Positions 32,403 through 43,840 of a stretch of 64,000 nucleotides of DNA are shown here, in pieces. Within the stretch, counting starts at the first letter, position 1. Every line of letters begins with the position of its first letter. Below the pieces are notes generated by a model. It was not told the DNA's origin. It was given only the letters and a program-made list of their open reading frames with translations, and made no database searches. A program made the translations under genes and the position numbers. The stretch comes from Orobanche coerulescens (taxonomy: Eukaryota > Streptophyta > Magnoliopsida > Lamiales > Orobanchaceae): NCBI GenBank assembly GCA_033398695.1, contig CM065814.1, forward strand, positions 81,796,358 to 81,860,357. Reading direction: 5' to 3'.

Positions 32403-34876
32403 TGTAATACCCAGTTGTAATTCAGTTATTATCATTCAGTATTTATCATTCAGTAATTGTCATTCAGTAATTTCACTCATTAATGATCATTTGTCACTCA
32501 TATTCAATCATGGTATTCATCATTCAGAGTAATTGTATCGTGTATCAATCGTCATTCATCACTAATCTAATTGGAGTTTCGTACCGTGTTTATCATCGTC
32601 GTCATTTTCATTGTGGACTGTGTGTGAGGAAGTAGCGCACACTACGTACTCTTTTTAGCGCACGCTAATTGAGTATAGGTAGCGCACGCTACCACTCAGC
32701 ATTAGCGCACGCTAAGGTTACCCTGGCTACAGTCCAGAAGGTACTGGATTGCAGGTGAGTTATTAGTAGCGCACGCTACGAGTGGTAAGTAGCGCGCGCT
32801 AGTGGGTTGTAGTAGCGCACACTAATAATTTCTGTAGCGCGCGCTAAGGACGGATCAGGTTGAGTCCAGTGGCTCTTTGGGCCTTTCGATTAATTCATAG
32901 CGCACGCTATGAGTGATATTTAGCGTACGCAAACGGTGTAGTAGCGCACGCTACATATTAGTTGTAGCGCACGCTACCGAGGTCAGATCAGAGGACAGAG
33001 GATTTCTGGATTCCACTACTGGGCATCTAATAATTCGTTAGCGCACGCTAACCATGGGTATTAACGCACGCTAATGGTATGGTTGTAGCGCACGCTACAA
33101 AAGGTACGTAGCGCGCGCTACCGTTTTCGGACAGTGGGTACTGGACTACCCAAATTACCCGTTAGCGCACGCTACGCACAAAGGCTAGCGCACGCTAACC
33201 TGGAGTGACTATATATTGGACAGTTAGCCTGAGTTTCGTCATTTCTCATTTCCCTTCGTTTTTGGAGCGACTTCGGGCGATTTCGGGCGACTTGGAGTGT
33301 TCTCTTCGAGCTGCTATCACCTATCATCATATTCAAGGCTTTGAGTTGGATTATCACCACTTCATCATCTCCTTAACATCAAATCAAAGGTATTAATCTC
33401 TTGGATCTAGAATTTCGGATTTTTGGGTTTTTCCTTCCGATTTCTTCGTGTAAGCTTGGATTATCATTGGAATATGTTAGATATGGATTATCTACCTTGG
33501 ATAAATATATTCCTACGGATTTAATGGCTATTTTCGGAATTATTTCAAGAACCCTTGGGGTTGACTTCGGTTATTTAGAGATTTTCCGATTGTTGTTGTC
33601 GTAAACTTGAATTGTGGATTCCTATGAGATTATTGATGTCATTGATAATGTTTTGCTGGTTTGAATACTAATTTTGGTGTTGGTTTCGATTAATTCGGGA
33701 TTGGATATTTCCGAAGTTGCGTGGTTGGTTACGTATTCGTTTGAATGCATCTATGAGTTCGGATATTGTTGTATCGACGTTTGAGTCGGTTATGATCGTA
33801 TTTGATTCGTGTATTGATCGGTTGTTGGTAATTATTGTTATTCAAGGTTGTTCGAGCGACCGACATTTCATTTAGGACGTTGTTCGTGGAAGGACATTGT
33901 CATCGGTATTGTGTAAGTTAACTCTTACTCGGTTAAAAGGATACTCATTCCTTTTGTTGTTGATTGCTCATAATCATAATTCATTCATCATAATATTAAT
34001 CATATTGAGACTTGTAATTGTCGAATAATCATTTCATTCACGAGGAACGACGGTTCCAAACCATTTCATTGGGTTATCAATCACGTCACTATTATTTTCA
34101 TCTCGGTGAGTCATCTTGGCCTTGTCGAATTATTATTCATTGATATTCATTGTGGTCATTCTTGTTCATGTGACCTTCTGGGTTCATATTGCGTGGCCGG
34201 GTGTGGCTGTGTGGAATTTTTAGTCGGGCACACGATGGTCATGTATTGGGTTCACCGATATATTGGACCGTGCACACGGTAACGCTTACCTCCGTGAGAC
34301 TAATTAGGTACAAGGACGGGTGTGTCCGGTCATTCGTCTTGTACACTTGCACAGAACATTACGGGCATACTATGATACTCCTCTTCAGCGTAATTCATAA
34401 CTAAGGATATTTCATAACTTCAGTTAATTCATGATTGGGTATTTTCAACCCTTGAGGATTGTTGTTACGTATGGCGACCCGTTGGGGGATTTTGTTTTCA
34501 GGTCACGGCAAGACAAAGGCACAGGAAGAGCATGCTGACGGCGAGGAGTCCCAGTGATACTAGTAGGGGCCCCCAGTCATTTTGTTTGTTTCAGTCATTT
34601 CAGTCATTTGAGTTATTCCGTCATTTGTATTTTCCGCTGCAAATTCCGTTTGAGATATTTAATTGTTGAGGGTGGTGTAGTTTATCTCCATATAAAATAT
34701 ACTAGTATTCAGTTTAGTCCTGGTGTGTTGTACTTAAACTCCTCATCGGAGTACTTGGTAATATAATGTGGTTCGGTACTACAATTATATTATTTAATTC
34801 ATTATTTTCATTTGCCTGGTGGGTCCCAGTCGGGGATTCACGGCACTATAATATCCGCCTAGTTTGGGGTGTTACA
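32403..34876 (+). repeat. G1 3' LTR
   Basis: It starts TGTAATACCCAGTTG and ends GGGGTGTTACA. It is 30 bp longer than the 5' LTR, partly through one extra 23-bp palindrome unit at about 33039-33085. Its sequence at 34300-34640 keeps CAG words that are altered in the 5' LTR. Confidence 0.93.
32633..33197. promoter_or_regulatory. Palindrome array in G1 3' LTR (18 copies)
   Basis: It has the same organisation as the 5' LTR array, but the fourth group is complete with four members at 33039, 33062, 33086 and 33109 (pitch 23-24). The grouping is therefore 4+4+4+4+2. TATATATT follows at 33210. Confidence 0.9.
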
Positions 34877-35376
34877 GATTAAACAATATAAAAATACATG
34901 GGTGTACAATTCAGCAAAATAAATACATGAAAAATATAACTGGAAGCAAGAATAGTCGCCACTTGACTAGTATCTTTGAGATCATTTGTCATCACTATGC
35001 TCTTTCTATGTATTTGCCTTTCTTGAACCTAAAATAGGATAAAAATATATTTCTCCAAAAACCACAGGGTCAGTTATACAAGATAATAAATCTTAAGATG
35101 TTGAACATACACAATCATATGAACCAACAAAACTAAATATGCGATCGCACATGCCGTTTGAATCGATAAATAATAAGGCTCAGAGGACGGACGTCACACT
35201 ATGCCTGGGATAGAAATATGTCCGTGCATATATCACCAACATGTGCGGAATCCTGGTAACACAAGTGTCATCATGCACCTATTCAATCTCATGAGGGTTC
35301 CCCTCCCATGTGCAAAGTCTAATATGAACTATTACACATGACTATATACGCCCGACCGCAAATCTTACACATTACC
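34877..35376 (-). mobile_element. Old reverse-strand LTR remnant G6, right part
   Basis: The sequence just after G1 (gattaaacaatataaaaata, catgggtgtacaattcag) repeats that at 24624-24735, as expected if G1 landed within a 129-bp tandem array. The rest of this segment, up to the start of G5 at 35377, has LTR-like leader sequence with no coding potential. Assignment to the same LTR as 24397-24757 is inferred. Confidence 0.5.
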
Positions 35377-35685
35377 TGTAATACCCGAGATTTTTATTCC
35401 AGTTGCCCTAAATTATTTATCGTCTGGTGCCGGTTATTTTGTTTCGTTATGATTATGTGGGATTCGTTTTTCTGTCATGAACGGTGTGATATATTCTGTT
35501 GTAGTGTACGTCGAGTGAGACTTGTATCGCGTGCATTTCTTTTATTAAATGTGCACTTGTGGCATGTTATGTTCCGTTTATTGCTCATTATTGTTTTGAA
35601 TCTTAGTCGGTGCGTTTGCGTGATCGAGACGTCGTCGAGCATCGAGCCGGACGGTCGGGGGTTGCCTGAGTCGGGTTACGATTGT

Positions 35686-35942
35686 AAGGCCTGGCTGATT
35701 ACGGCCGTAAGACTCCCGCACATCTTGATCGGGAGGAACTCGATTACGGCCGTAAGAAACTACCGAGTACGGCCGTAAGAGGGTGGCCATTACGTACGTA
35801 ATGGCTGGACGGGTTGCGGCCGTAATGCACTCGGACATTTTGGGCAGTAGCCCCAGGAAGGTCAGTTACGTACATAAGGAGGGTTCGAGTTACGTACGTA
35901 AGGCGAGTTATGGCCGTAAGGCACTGCCGGTTACGACCGTAA
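35686..35942. promoter_or_regulatory. Palindrome array in G5 LTR (TTACGGCCGTAA class)
   Basis: The TAC steps lie at 35700, then 35745, 35768, 35791, 35815 | 35867, 35891, 35909, 35932, i.e. two groups of four with pitch mostly 23-24 bp after one or two leading copies. Several are TTACGTACGTAA, also a perfect dyad, so the two central base pairs vary while symmetry is kept. CATATATAGG, the TATA box, follows 11 bp later. Confidence 0.85.
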
Positions 35943-35952
35943 TGCTGTCGGC

Positions 35953-35962
35953 CATATATAGG
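35953..35962 (+). promoter_or_regulatory. TATA box of G5 LTR
   Basis: CATATATAGG sits directly after the last palindrome, in the context GTCGGCCATATATAGGCCTGG; GGCC(A)TATATAGGCC is itself nearly symmetric. Confidence 0.7.
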
Positions 35963-36825
35963 CCTGGCAACGGGCTAGACTTCACTTTACCTCGTTTTTT
36001 CATTCTTGTGACATATGGCGGATGGGAGGCTCGGGAACTCGAGTTCTTGGTCGGTTCTAATCAATTCCAAGGTGTTTTGGAGGGATCTTGTCGATTATAT
36101 CATCATCAAATCCTTGTTCTTCGTCGGATCGAGGTAAATTCTTGAATCTCCTAGGGATGACTTTCAGGATTCCTTCTTGATCTTCATTGTTCGTTTGATT
36201 TTGATGAATCGATTGATGTTTTTGAGCATTATTAATCGTGTTCTATGGGTTGTATATCCATATTTCGAGTTTGTTTAACTCGATTGGCGATTCGAGTGTT
36301 CTTGGGAGTTATTGAACATTTAATGTTCGATTAAATGTCTCAATGAGTTTTCCTTCGATAGTTTGGTGGGATTACCATTGTTTTTGCCGGAGGATTGTAG
36401 GTGTTCAAGGTTTCCCTGTTGAGCCGTGTTTGTCGGAGCGTTCGGTATCGGTTATCGAGGCAAGTATCTTGCTATACGATTTATGTCTTGTGAATAGGGA
36501 CTCCGTGTTAGGGTTATGATGAATTGGTTTACTTTCGTAAATATGGTTCGTGTGATTTGATTATTATGAACGATTGATGGTAGTGATGATAGCCTCACTC
36601 GGTTAACGTTGTGGAATTGTGTCGGTTGTGTTAATCATATGGTTTGTGTCGGGCGTGGTTGGTCATGGTTGAGTGTCGTGATGATTATGATATTTGTGTC
36701 ATTTTGATTTACATACTTGAATATCTATTACGGTGTATTGTCGAATGGTTTGATATATTGATAATAATGTGTATTGCTCATGGTAATGTGTTGAGTTGAT
36801 CAATATGAGTTGTGTCGTGATAATG

Positions 36826-37078
36826 TGTGTGTTCCAGGTAAGGTCTGACGAGGCCTCTGGAGTTCGGTACATGATGTGTACGAACATAATGTGTGTTCCA
36901 GGTAGGATCTGACGAGGCCTCTGGAGTTCGGTACATGATGTGTACGAACGATGTGTGTGGTCCGGGTAGGGTCCATCGAGGCCTCTGGAGTTCGGTACAT
37001 GATGTGTACGAATGATGCGTCTGGTCCGGGTAGGGTCCGTCGAAGCCTCTGGAGTTCGGTACATAATGTGTACGAACA
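36826..37078. repeat. 64-bp tandem repeat, 4 copies, in G5 leader
   Basis: The word GAGGCCTCTGGAGTTCGGTA recurs at 36850, 36914, 36978 and 37042 (the last with one change), a constant 64-bp period. Copies 1-2 and 3-4 form two sub-classes (GTGTTCCAGG versus GTGGTCCGGG). Open frames on the minus strand here reflect the repeat, not a gene. Confidence 0.88.
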
Positions 37079-39737
37079 GTGATCGTGTAACAGTGATGGA
37101 TTGGATAACATTTTAAAGTTGGGGCACAGACCCATTATGATATCTCAACTAGTGTGTTTTGAAACAAGAATCGGGCTGCAGCCCTAACGGTTTCGAAAAG
37201 GTTTTGTAAATTGGGACTCGAGGTCCAAAAGAATAACTATTTTAAAAATCCCCGAGATGACGAGTTTCTTTTCAAATACTTCCTTGCTTGAGTTCGAAAT
37301 TCTAAAAATTCTCGGGAACGTTTTGATAGTTGATTTCCGTATCAAATTCGTGGTTGCTATTTACTTGTTGCATTTCGTATCATATTATACTTGCACTAGC
37401 AAAATAGTGGAGTTTTGCCAACCCCCGAGTAATCAGGGGGTGGATGTCTGTTTTGTGTCCAGGTGCGTGCAGGTTCGAGGAGCAGTCACAGGATCGGCAT
37501 AGGAAGCGACGGGCTACAATACTAATAGAGAGTTGGGAGTTAGTCGAGTCGTGTTGTATTGTCAGAGTCGTATTCCACCTTCCGCTATTTTGTATCTTTA
37601 CCCCTATGTGGGCATTCCTTGTAAAGATTTGCATTTTTCTGTACGTCAGTTGTACGACCTCACCGGTCCGTGTAGTTGTTTATAATTGACCTTAACAGTC
37701 AGTAACATTGTATTGTTTGCCCCGGTCGGGCAGACGCTGTAACACCCCCAATCCGCTCAGGGACATTACACGTCGTAGAACCTTTCCTCAAGGATCTACC
37801 AGGCTGGTAACAACATCGAACAACTCAACAATGCCCTTAAGGCTAAAATGACTCAGTAGACCGATTTGGTCTTTCAATAAATACATACAACTCAATCACA
37901 ACGCATGCCCACGCAGGGGTCGAGTACAACACACTCCCGTACAATGGGGAAAGAATACTGCAGCGAAAAATAAAATACAACTAAACCAAAACGACATCAA
38001 CGGGTCCTCGTGTGATTAGTATCGTTCATCTTTCATCATCCTTCCTGCCGACCCTGTGCTATGCTCCAAAACCTGAATGCAATATAGACATCCATTTCCG
38101 ATTTCTGGGTTAGCAAAATTCCACTATTTTGCTAGTGCAAGTACAAGTGCAAAAATACGAGCCATACAATACAAGTTCCAAGTACAATAATAACCAGGAA
38201 TCCTCAAAGATTTAAACATAACGAAAATACTTCCCGAGGCAAGATTTTAGGTAAAGCTTTCCAAAATCGAAAGATCTCAAGTCAAGGGAAACAATTTATA
38301 AAGTGATTTAAAATGCCATCAGGAGTTTTAATAGAAACAACTCAGGATTTTCGAATCCTTCTCTTTCCAAAATCAACAGGGGTCACAGCCCAAAGGTTTC
38401 ATTTTCACAAATAGAACCAACAACAATTCACAGGGCCAGAGCCCACATCAAGGGTCCTCAACGGACATAAAATCAACACAACATAATCACATACAAGCAT
38501 CGCCTAGGACCGGGACGAAGCCACAAATCCCACTCGATGCCTCTAAGGACCCTCCCGAGTTGGCCACAATCATAAAATAAATCACGCACACGCATCTCCT
38601 AGGATCGGGACGAAGCCACAAATCCCACTCGAGACCTCTAAGGACCCTCCCGAGATGGCTAGCAAAACAAATCACACACCATATCTCACTGTTGGATCAA
38701 TCACTTGTTGCATCCTGACCACATGATCACAAGCCATGTATCACCGTAGATTATCTTAGGCTCTCACGGTTGGATCAATCGCTTGTTGCATCCTGACCAC
38801 ATGATCACATGCCATGTGTCACCGTAGACCTTCAACCATATCCACACATTCACACAAATAACATATCACATCAATAATATCCAAGTAATTCACTCAACGA
38901 CAACAAACACAATGCACGACGCAATGGTCAAATCACAACGCACCGATATGAGATAATATATACATATATATTATCAAAGCACAACGACAACACCAAGTGT
39001 ATTCATAGTAATTCACGTAACCATCCACGAACACAATGTCCACAAAACACACGCGTTTTGAAAGAGGGCCTTTAACAAGGCTAACCGAATCTTTGAAAGT
39101 GAAATTCAAACGATCAAATAAACACAAGGAAACGAGCAATAATTATCATATCCATTAAACAAGAATTGTATGGATAAGGCACTTGCCTCGAATAACCACA
39201 AACGTGAAGAACCAATCGAAGTAGGTTGGCACGAACTGATTACGAACCCGCCGACTCCACCAAGCGCTAACCCGCGATAATAAACAACGAACAACAATAA
39301 CAACAATGAAAATGAATTCCATAGCACGACCTAAAGTCGCTGAATCCAAAGAACAAACGACGAAAGTTCAAGGGTTTCCCCCGAAATGGCCAAGAACACG
39401 AATCGACCCGTCAAAACATGAAAACGGAATTCCAACCCGAAATATGGATATACAATCCATAAGATATGTTTAACAACATCATCAAACAATAATCGGTTTA
39501 TCAAAACTGGATGGAAAACGAAATCAAGAACAAAACTCCAAAAAGTCAACTCTAGGGATTCAAGAAAAATACCTAGATCCGGCAAATAACAATAGATTAG
39601 ATGATGTTATAATCACCTAGGATACTCCGAAACACCTTTGGATGGAAGAAAATCAGCCCAGATGCGAACCCTAGTCGCCACGTCTCAAACTCGCGGAGGA
39701 AGAAGAAGAAATGAAGAAAAATGCAGATTCTAGACTG

Positions 39738-39761
39738 GTGTCCAGTATTTATACTGGACAC
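39738..39761 (-). promoter_or_regulatory. TATA box of G3 LTR inside a perfect inverted repeat
   Basis: Arms GTGTCCAGTAT (39738-39748) and ATACTGGACAC (39751-39761) are exact 11-bp complements around a 2-bp centre. The minus-strand TATAAATA (39746-39753) lies across the centre. The GTCCAG/CTGGAC half-sites also occur between palindromes in the G1 LTR. Confidence 0.8.
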
Positions 39762-39764
39762 AAT

Positions 39765-40136
39765 TACCGTGCGCTAATCATTAAGGTTAGCGTGCGCTAT
39801 CGCGGCACCGAACAAAACTCCTGACAAAAAATACACTGTTAGCGTGCTCTAACCCCAAGTGTTAGCGTGCGCTAACGAGAACTTCAAACCACCCAAGAGC
39901 TCTGGATCGCCTCGAATCGCTGTAGCGTGCGCTATCCTCCCCTTAGCGTGCGCTACCAACGCACTCTAGCGCGCGCTATGATACTAAATAGCGTGCGCTG
40001 ATCAACGTCTGAACCCAGTCGAGCGGCCTCTGGACTGTTTCTGCACCACCCATTAGCGCGCGCTAACTACAACACTTAGCGTGCACTATCTACGGAACCT
40101 TAGCGCGCGCTAGCCGCAAAGCGTAGCATGCGCTAA
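39765..40136. promoter_or_regulatory. Palindrome array in G3 LTR (12 copies, TAGCGYRCGCTA class)
   Basis: Copies start at 39765, 39788 | 39840, 39863 | 39923, 39944, 39967, 39989 | 40054, 40077, 40101, 40124. Pitch is 21-24 bp within groups, 52-65 bp between groups. Read on the element's sense strand the motif is TAGCGCACGCTA as in G1. It lies upstream of the TATA box in element orientation. Confidence 0.9.
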
Positions 40137-40530
40137 CGAATCAGAGAGATAGCAACAGAACATCTCAAAAATGGGTATGATGACAGATACCCACAACTTT
40201 GGGAAATTACAAAATGGCCCAAAACGCTCGAAAATCTCGATACGTGATCGAATAACCAAACCGAAGTTCACAACACGTCTAACAAAGTTAAACGGACTTA
40301 CGGGAAACTCAAAACAATAGTTTCGAACGAGATTCGCAAGAATCGAACTCGAGTGCGGAAAAGTCGCTAAGAAGCACGGAACTCAACAAAACGGCACCGA
40401 AACGATCTTGGATGGCAAAAAGTGCAGAATTAATCATTCTCAGAATGACGAAACGGTCACAATCGAGTCGTCAAAATGGATTCTTGCTAAAAAAAGAAAA
40501 TTACCGGAAATCAAATGTGCGGATATTACA

Positions 40531-40919
40531 TACTACCCTCCTTAAAAGAAGTTTTGTCCCGAAACTTAAAACAAGTAGGGAGAAGCAATCTCCCGCCAGG
40601 AAAACTCAACGAGATACACAAGAAACACGTAACTTTCGCCCATCGGTGAAACGTTACAAGCACGCAAAGGAATATACGGCGTGAAAACGCGCTCCACGAC
40701 GACCAACACAACGCCACCGGTAGAAACATAATAAAACCAACAAGTGACAAGCGTTATCAAACAGATAATACAATCAAGTCAATTATCCGAACAACCACAA
40801 AACACTAAGCACCTATTACAAGGAAACACGCACAATCAAGAAAACAGAAATAAACACACAAACGGTCCACAAGGACAATCACAAACAATTCGGACTATGC
40901 CGAAATCCTCAAAATCACA
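40531..40919 (-). other. G3 3' internal tail with polypurine tract
   Basis: Next to the LTR the minus strand reads AAGTTTCGGGACAAAACTTC then TTTTAAGGAGGGTAGTA, a polypurine tract. The phrase 'tttcgggacaaaact' is what normally follows the end of chromovirus integrase. No pol sequence lies between gag and this tract. Confidence 0.7.
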
Positions 40920-41951
40920 CTAGGCATCTCCGAGTCCTTTCGGAGCATAGACGCAACCTCGATCCCCGAATCTCTCAGCTACCATCTCGCAATGTACGGG
41001 TCGGTGACCCACCTGGCCACACTCGAAACAGTTGACTAACGGTGAACGACAATTCTTCGCAGTATGGCCCGCTCGACTACAGTTATAACATATCTTCGAG
41101 CTGTTCACATAACTCACTGCAGGGGTACTACTCCCCTGATCACGCGATCGAGGAACCACCTTAGGAGGACGAAACAAAGTCCCCAACTCAGGGGGCCCAC
41201 TCCCCTGATTTCCTGAAAAGTCCCCAACGGTTTTCTGTTTCTTCGACGCGGACATATTCTCGGTCGGCAATCTGGATAGCTCATAGGCCAACGCCCTATT
41301 CTGATAATCTCTAAAGGAAGTACAAGCAAGACCTGCCATGTACTGACGAATCTCCGGCTTCATCCGCCTACTAAAATGACAAATCTTGTCCTCCTCTTTC
41401 CTTACTTGATTCTGCACATAGCCGAGCTGTTTGCTAAAATCAATAATAGGTTGAGACAGCGGTACATCTTGCGGTTTCACCGAAAAGAATTCATTAATCT
41501 TGTGATTTCTGATCGGCTCCGGACAAAACTCATCTCTCATGAATCTATGGAACTATGGCCATGTGACAACACGATCTTGAGGCTTAACAGCCTCCCACCA
41601 GCTAGCGGCATCCTTGTCGAAAAGATACTGGGCTACTAGGACCTTACGTTCTTCTGGACAATCAACTACCTCAAATATCTTTTCCAAATGGAAAAGCCAA
41701 CCATCCCAGCCTAATGCATCTGCAGCACCAGCGAAATGAGGGGGGTTCATACGAACCACTTCTCGAAGCCACTGATTTGCACCAGTGTTCTAGGTCACAT
41801 CTGTAACACGCTGAACTGCCTGAGTCAACTGAGTCATCTGTGTGGCTACCTGCTGTAAAATAATAGCGACATCGATACCGGCATCATCACCGACAGCATG
41901 ATCTCGACCACGCGTCTGATTGCCACGATCACGACATCGACCCCTCGGCAT
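40920..41951 (-). pseudogene. G3 gag, 344-codon frame with two TAG codons
   Basis: The single frame starts MPRGRCRDRGNQTRGRDHAV at 41951 and ends at 40920. TAG codons lie at 41790-41792 and 41553-41555. The core has PPHFAGAADALGWDGWLFHL, EKIFEVVDCPEERKVLVAQY and DAASWWEAVK, then a basic region and two CCHC knuckles, CYNCSRAGHTAKNC and CFECGQVGHRPVHC. It is the only protein in G3. The structure (LTRs plus gag only) is that of a non-autonomous TR-GAG-like element that would depend on pol from relatives. Both nonsense codons could be CAG or CAA changed to TAG/TAA by C-to-T; the ancestral codon is not shown here. Confidence 0.87.
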
Positions 41952-43149
41952 ACTGAATAAGTAATCACTCAGCACAACAGAAAAATCATAACACATACCA
42001 CATACAACGATTTCCATCGTAAAGCAACACGCATACTAAAATCATAGCAACGACGGTATCGTTCACCGATCTCAACGGCCCGAACGATAACCAGCACATA
42101 ATCACAAAACATCATGGAACAATCACACATATACACGAACGTACCAACCCAAGCTTCAACAGCTCACACTCGTGCGACAACACGCAAATCACCACGAAGC
42201 GACAAACAGTAAATACCAGTTCACACCTCTCACAGAGGGCTAGTTTAACAATTGCGTGGCAACGCCTCAACGTTCATGCCACCAATTCAATCATACTCGG
42301 GAGCTAACATCATAACGACAATGCGAACATCGTACATACATCCCCAGACCACAAACGGGAATTGATAGGTTTTAAAAAAACGAAAACCACCTTTTAAAAA
42401 CAATTTGGAAACACCAGTTGATCTTGAGTATCACATTTTCAAAAAGTCGTACAAACACCATTATCGAGACTTTGAAAACCATCTTGCATTTGATAAAACG
42501 AGGACACTTTCCTTTAAATTGAAACTTTCAGAAATATTCGACCCTTGGGTCTAATCAACTGCACTTCTAAAAATAATCAAAAATATCTCAAAATAATTTG
42601 GTCCTCAAAGTAGAAGAATTTTGAAATAGATAGTTGCGCTAGTAGGCGCCCCGAAAATACAATCCATTTAAAAGTGCGTCTCGAATTTTATTTTCTAAGA
42701 CACTCAAGGTTTTCAAAAATTCAATAGTCCAGAATGTCCAAAACTCACACGTATCGACATTCACATACATACAATCATAATACACGCATCAACTCGTTCA
42801 AAATCAAGACAGCACATGTCTTTTACCGGAAAACAAACAGTCAAATATCACAGTCAAAAGGACATAAATAATGACAACACTCCTCATATAAACGAAACAT
42901 GAGAGTCACATAAATGCATCACGAAAGGTTCCATCACTTAACAAATAATCAAACAAATAATTCGTGTCACACGAGGCACAATACAAAGAAGGAAGGCTTA
43001 CGGCCACAGGTCGCACGAAGATGATGATCGCCCCACGATACTAATCACGACCAACAAACTCAGACGACGCGTCGCGACATGACTCAGTCAGACAAAATAT
43101 GATGAGACAAAAACTCAACAGACACCACTAAACCCGACAGCCTAGGTTT
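41952..43149 (-). other. G3 untranslated leader
   Basis: About 1.2 kb between primer site and gag, no coding signal on either strand. Confidence 0.6.
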
Positions 43150-43160
43150 CCACAACCTAA

Positions 43161-43172
43161 GCTCCGATACCA
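43161..43172 (-). other. G3 primer binding site
   Basis: On the minus strand TGGTATCGGAGC follows the LTR end (…GTTACA TAAA TGGTATCGG), the same initiator-Met variant as in G1 and G2. Confidence 0.8.
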
Positions 43173-43176
43173 TTTA

Positions 43177-43491
43177 TGTAACACCTCCAATCTGCTCAGG
43201 GATATTACATGTCGTAGAACCTTTCCTCAAGGATCTACCAGGCTGGTAACAACATCGAACATCTAAACAATGCCCTTAAGGCTAAAATGACTCAGTAGAC
43301 CGATTTGGTCTTTCAATAAATACATACAACTCAATCACAACGCATGCCCATGCAGGGGTCGAGTACAACACACTCCCGTACAACGGGGAAAGAATACTAC
43401 ATCGGAAAATAAAATACAACTAAACCAAAGCGACATCAACGGGTCCTCGTGTGATTAGTATCGTTCATCTTTCATCATCCTTCATGCCGAC
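43177..43491 (-). repeat. G3 5' LTR, first part (split by G2)
   Basis: TGTAACACCTCCAATCTGCT matches the end of the left G3 LTR and runs to CCGAC at 43487-43491, where G2 begins. The LTR resumes after G2 at 63782. Confidence 0.9.
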
Positions 43492-43840
43492 TGTAATACC
43501 TGGTTGAATTTCATTCATTTTTATTCAATATTAATCAGTCAGTAATTATCATTCAGTAACTTCACTCATTATTAATCACTCATCATTCATGATTCATTCA
43601 TTTCGTTCACTGTTGGTATGTTGTAATCGTATATCAGTTACCGATTGTCATTTCATCTCCGTTTATAGATCGAGACGGGAATATTATCATTTTCATCGGG
43701 ATTGGTAGTCTTGTACTGGGAGTATCATTTTTGGCATGTGTTGGACCTGTTCACTTTCACATTCGTATGAATTGTCGGATCATTCATCAGTCGTAGTGAG
43801 GAATCGGAGTTATCGGATTTTCACCATGTCCAGCATTGGG

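Larger units (their letters stand above)
24758..34876 (+). mobile_element. Ty3/gypsy chromovirus G1, near complete (10.1 kb)
   Basis: Two LTRs (2444 and 2474 bp, TGTAATACCC...GTTACA) enclose a tRNA-Met-type primer site, gag with two CCHC knuckles, protease, RT, RNase H, integrase and a C-terminal chromodomain, then a G-run polypurine tract. The flanks TATTA (24753-24757) and GATTA (34877-34881) are a 5-bp target duplication with one change. Domain order and the chromodomain place it in the chromoviruses, most likely the Tekay/Del lineage. Coding capacity is broken by a few frameshifts and at least one nonsense codon. Confidence 0.93.
35377..37737 (+). mobile_element. Chromovirus LTR fragment G5, broken by G3
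   Basis: It starts TGTAATACCCGAG, has a palindrome array (35686-35942), a TATA box, a leader and sub-repeats, and lacks the expected ...GTTACA end where the G3 LTR begins. Its downstream part shares CTTGCACTAGCAAAATAGTG and neighbouring sequence with the G3 LTR (38110-38150, opposite strand), so the two LTRs are related. Completion beyond the right edge of the window is inferred. Confidence 0.7.
37738..40530 (-). repeat. G3 3' LTR (left LTR in the window)
   Basis: Read on the minus strand it runs TGTAATATCCGCACATTTG to GGGGGTGTTACA. It matches the right-hand copy that begins at 43177. It has a palindrome array (39765-40136), a TATA box inside an inverted repeat (39738-39761) and two sub-repeat pairs in the transcribed part: a 95-bp step (38506/38601, AGGAYCGGGACGAAGCC) and a 78-bp step (38691/38769, GTTGGATCAATC). 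Confidence 0.88.

Noticed and set aside
36699..37135. Minus-strand frames with repeated MYRTPEAS words
   Set aside because: They come from the 64-bp tandem repeat in the G5 LTR.
40920..41540. A host CCHC zinc-finger protein gene
   Set aside because: It is the C-terminal part of G3 gag, enclosed by LTRs, primer site and polypurine tract.
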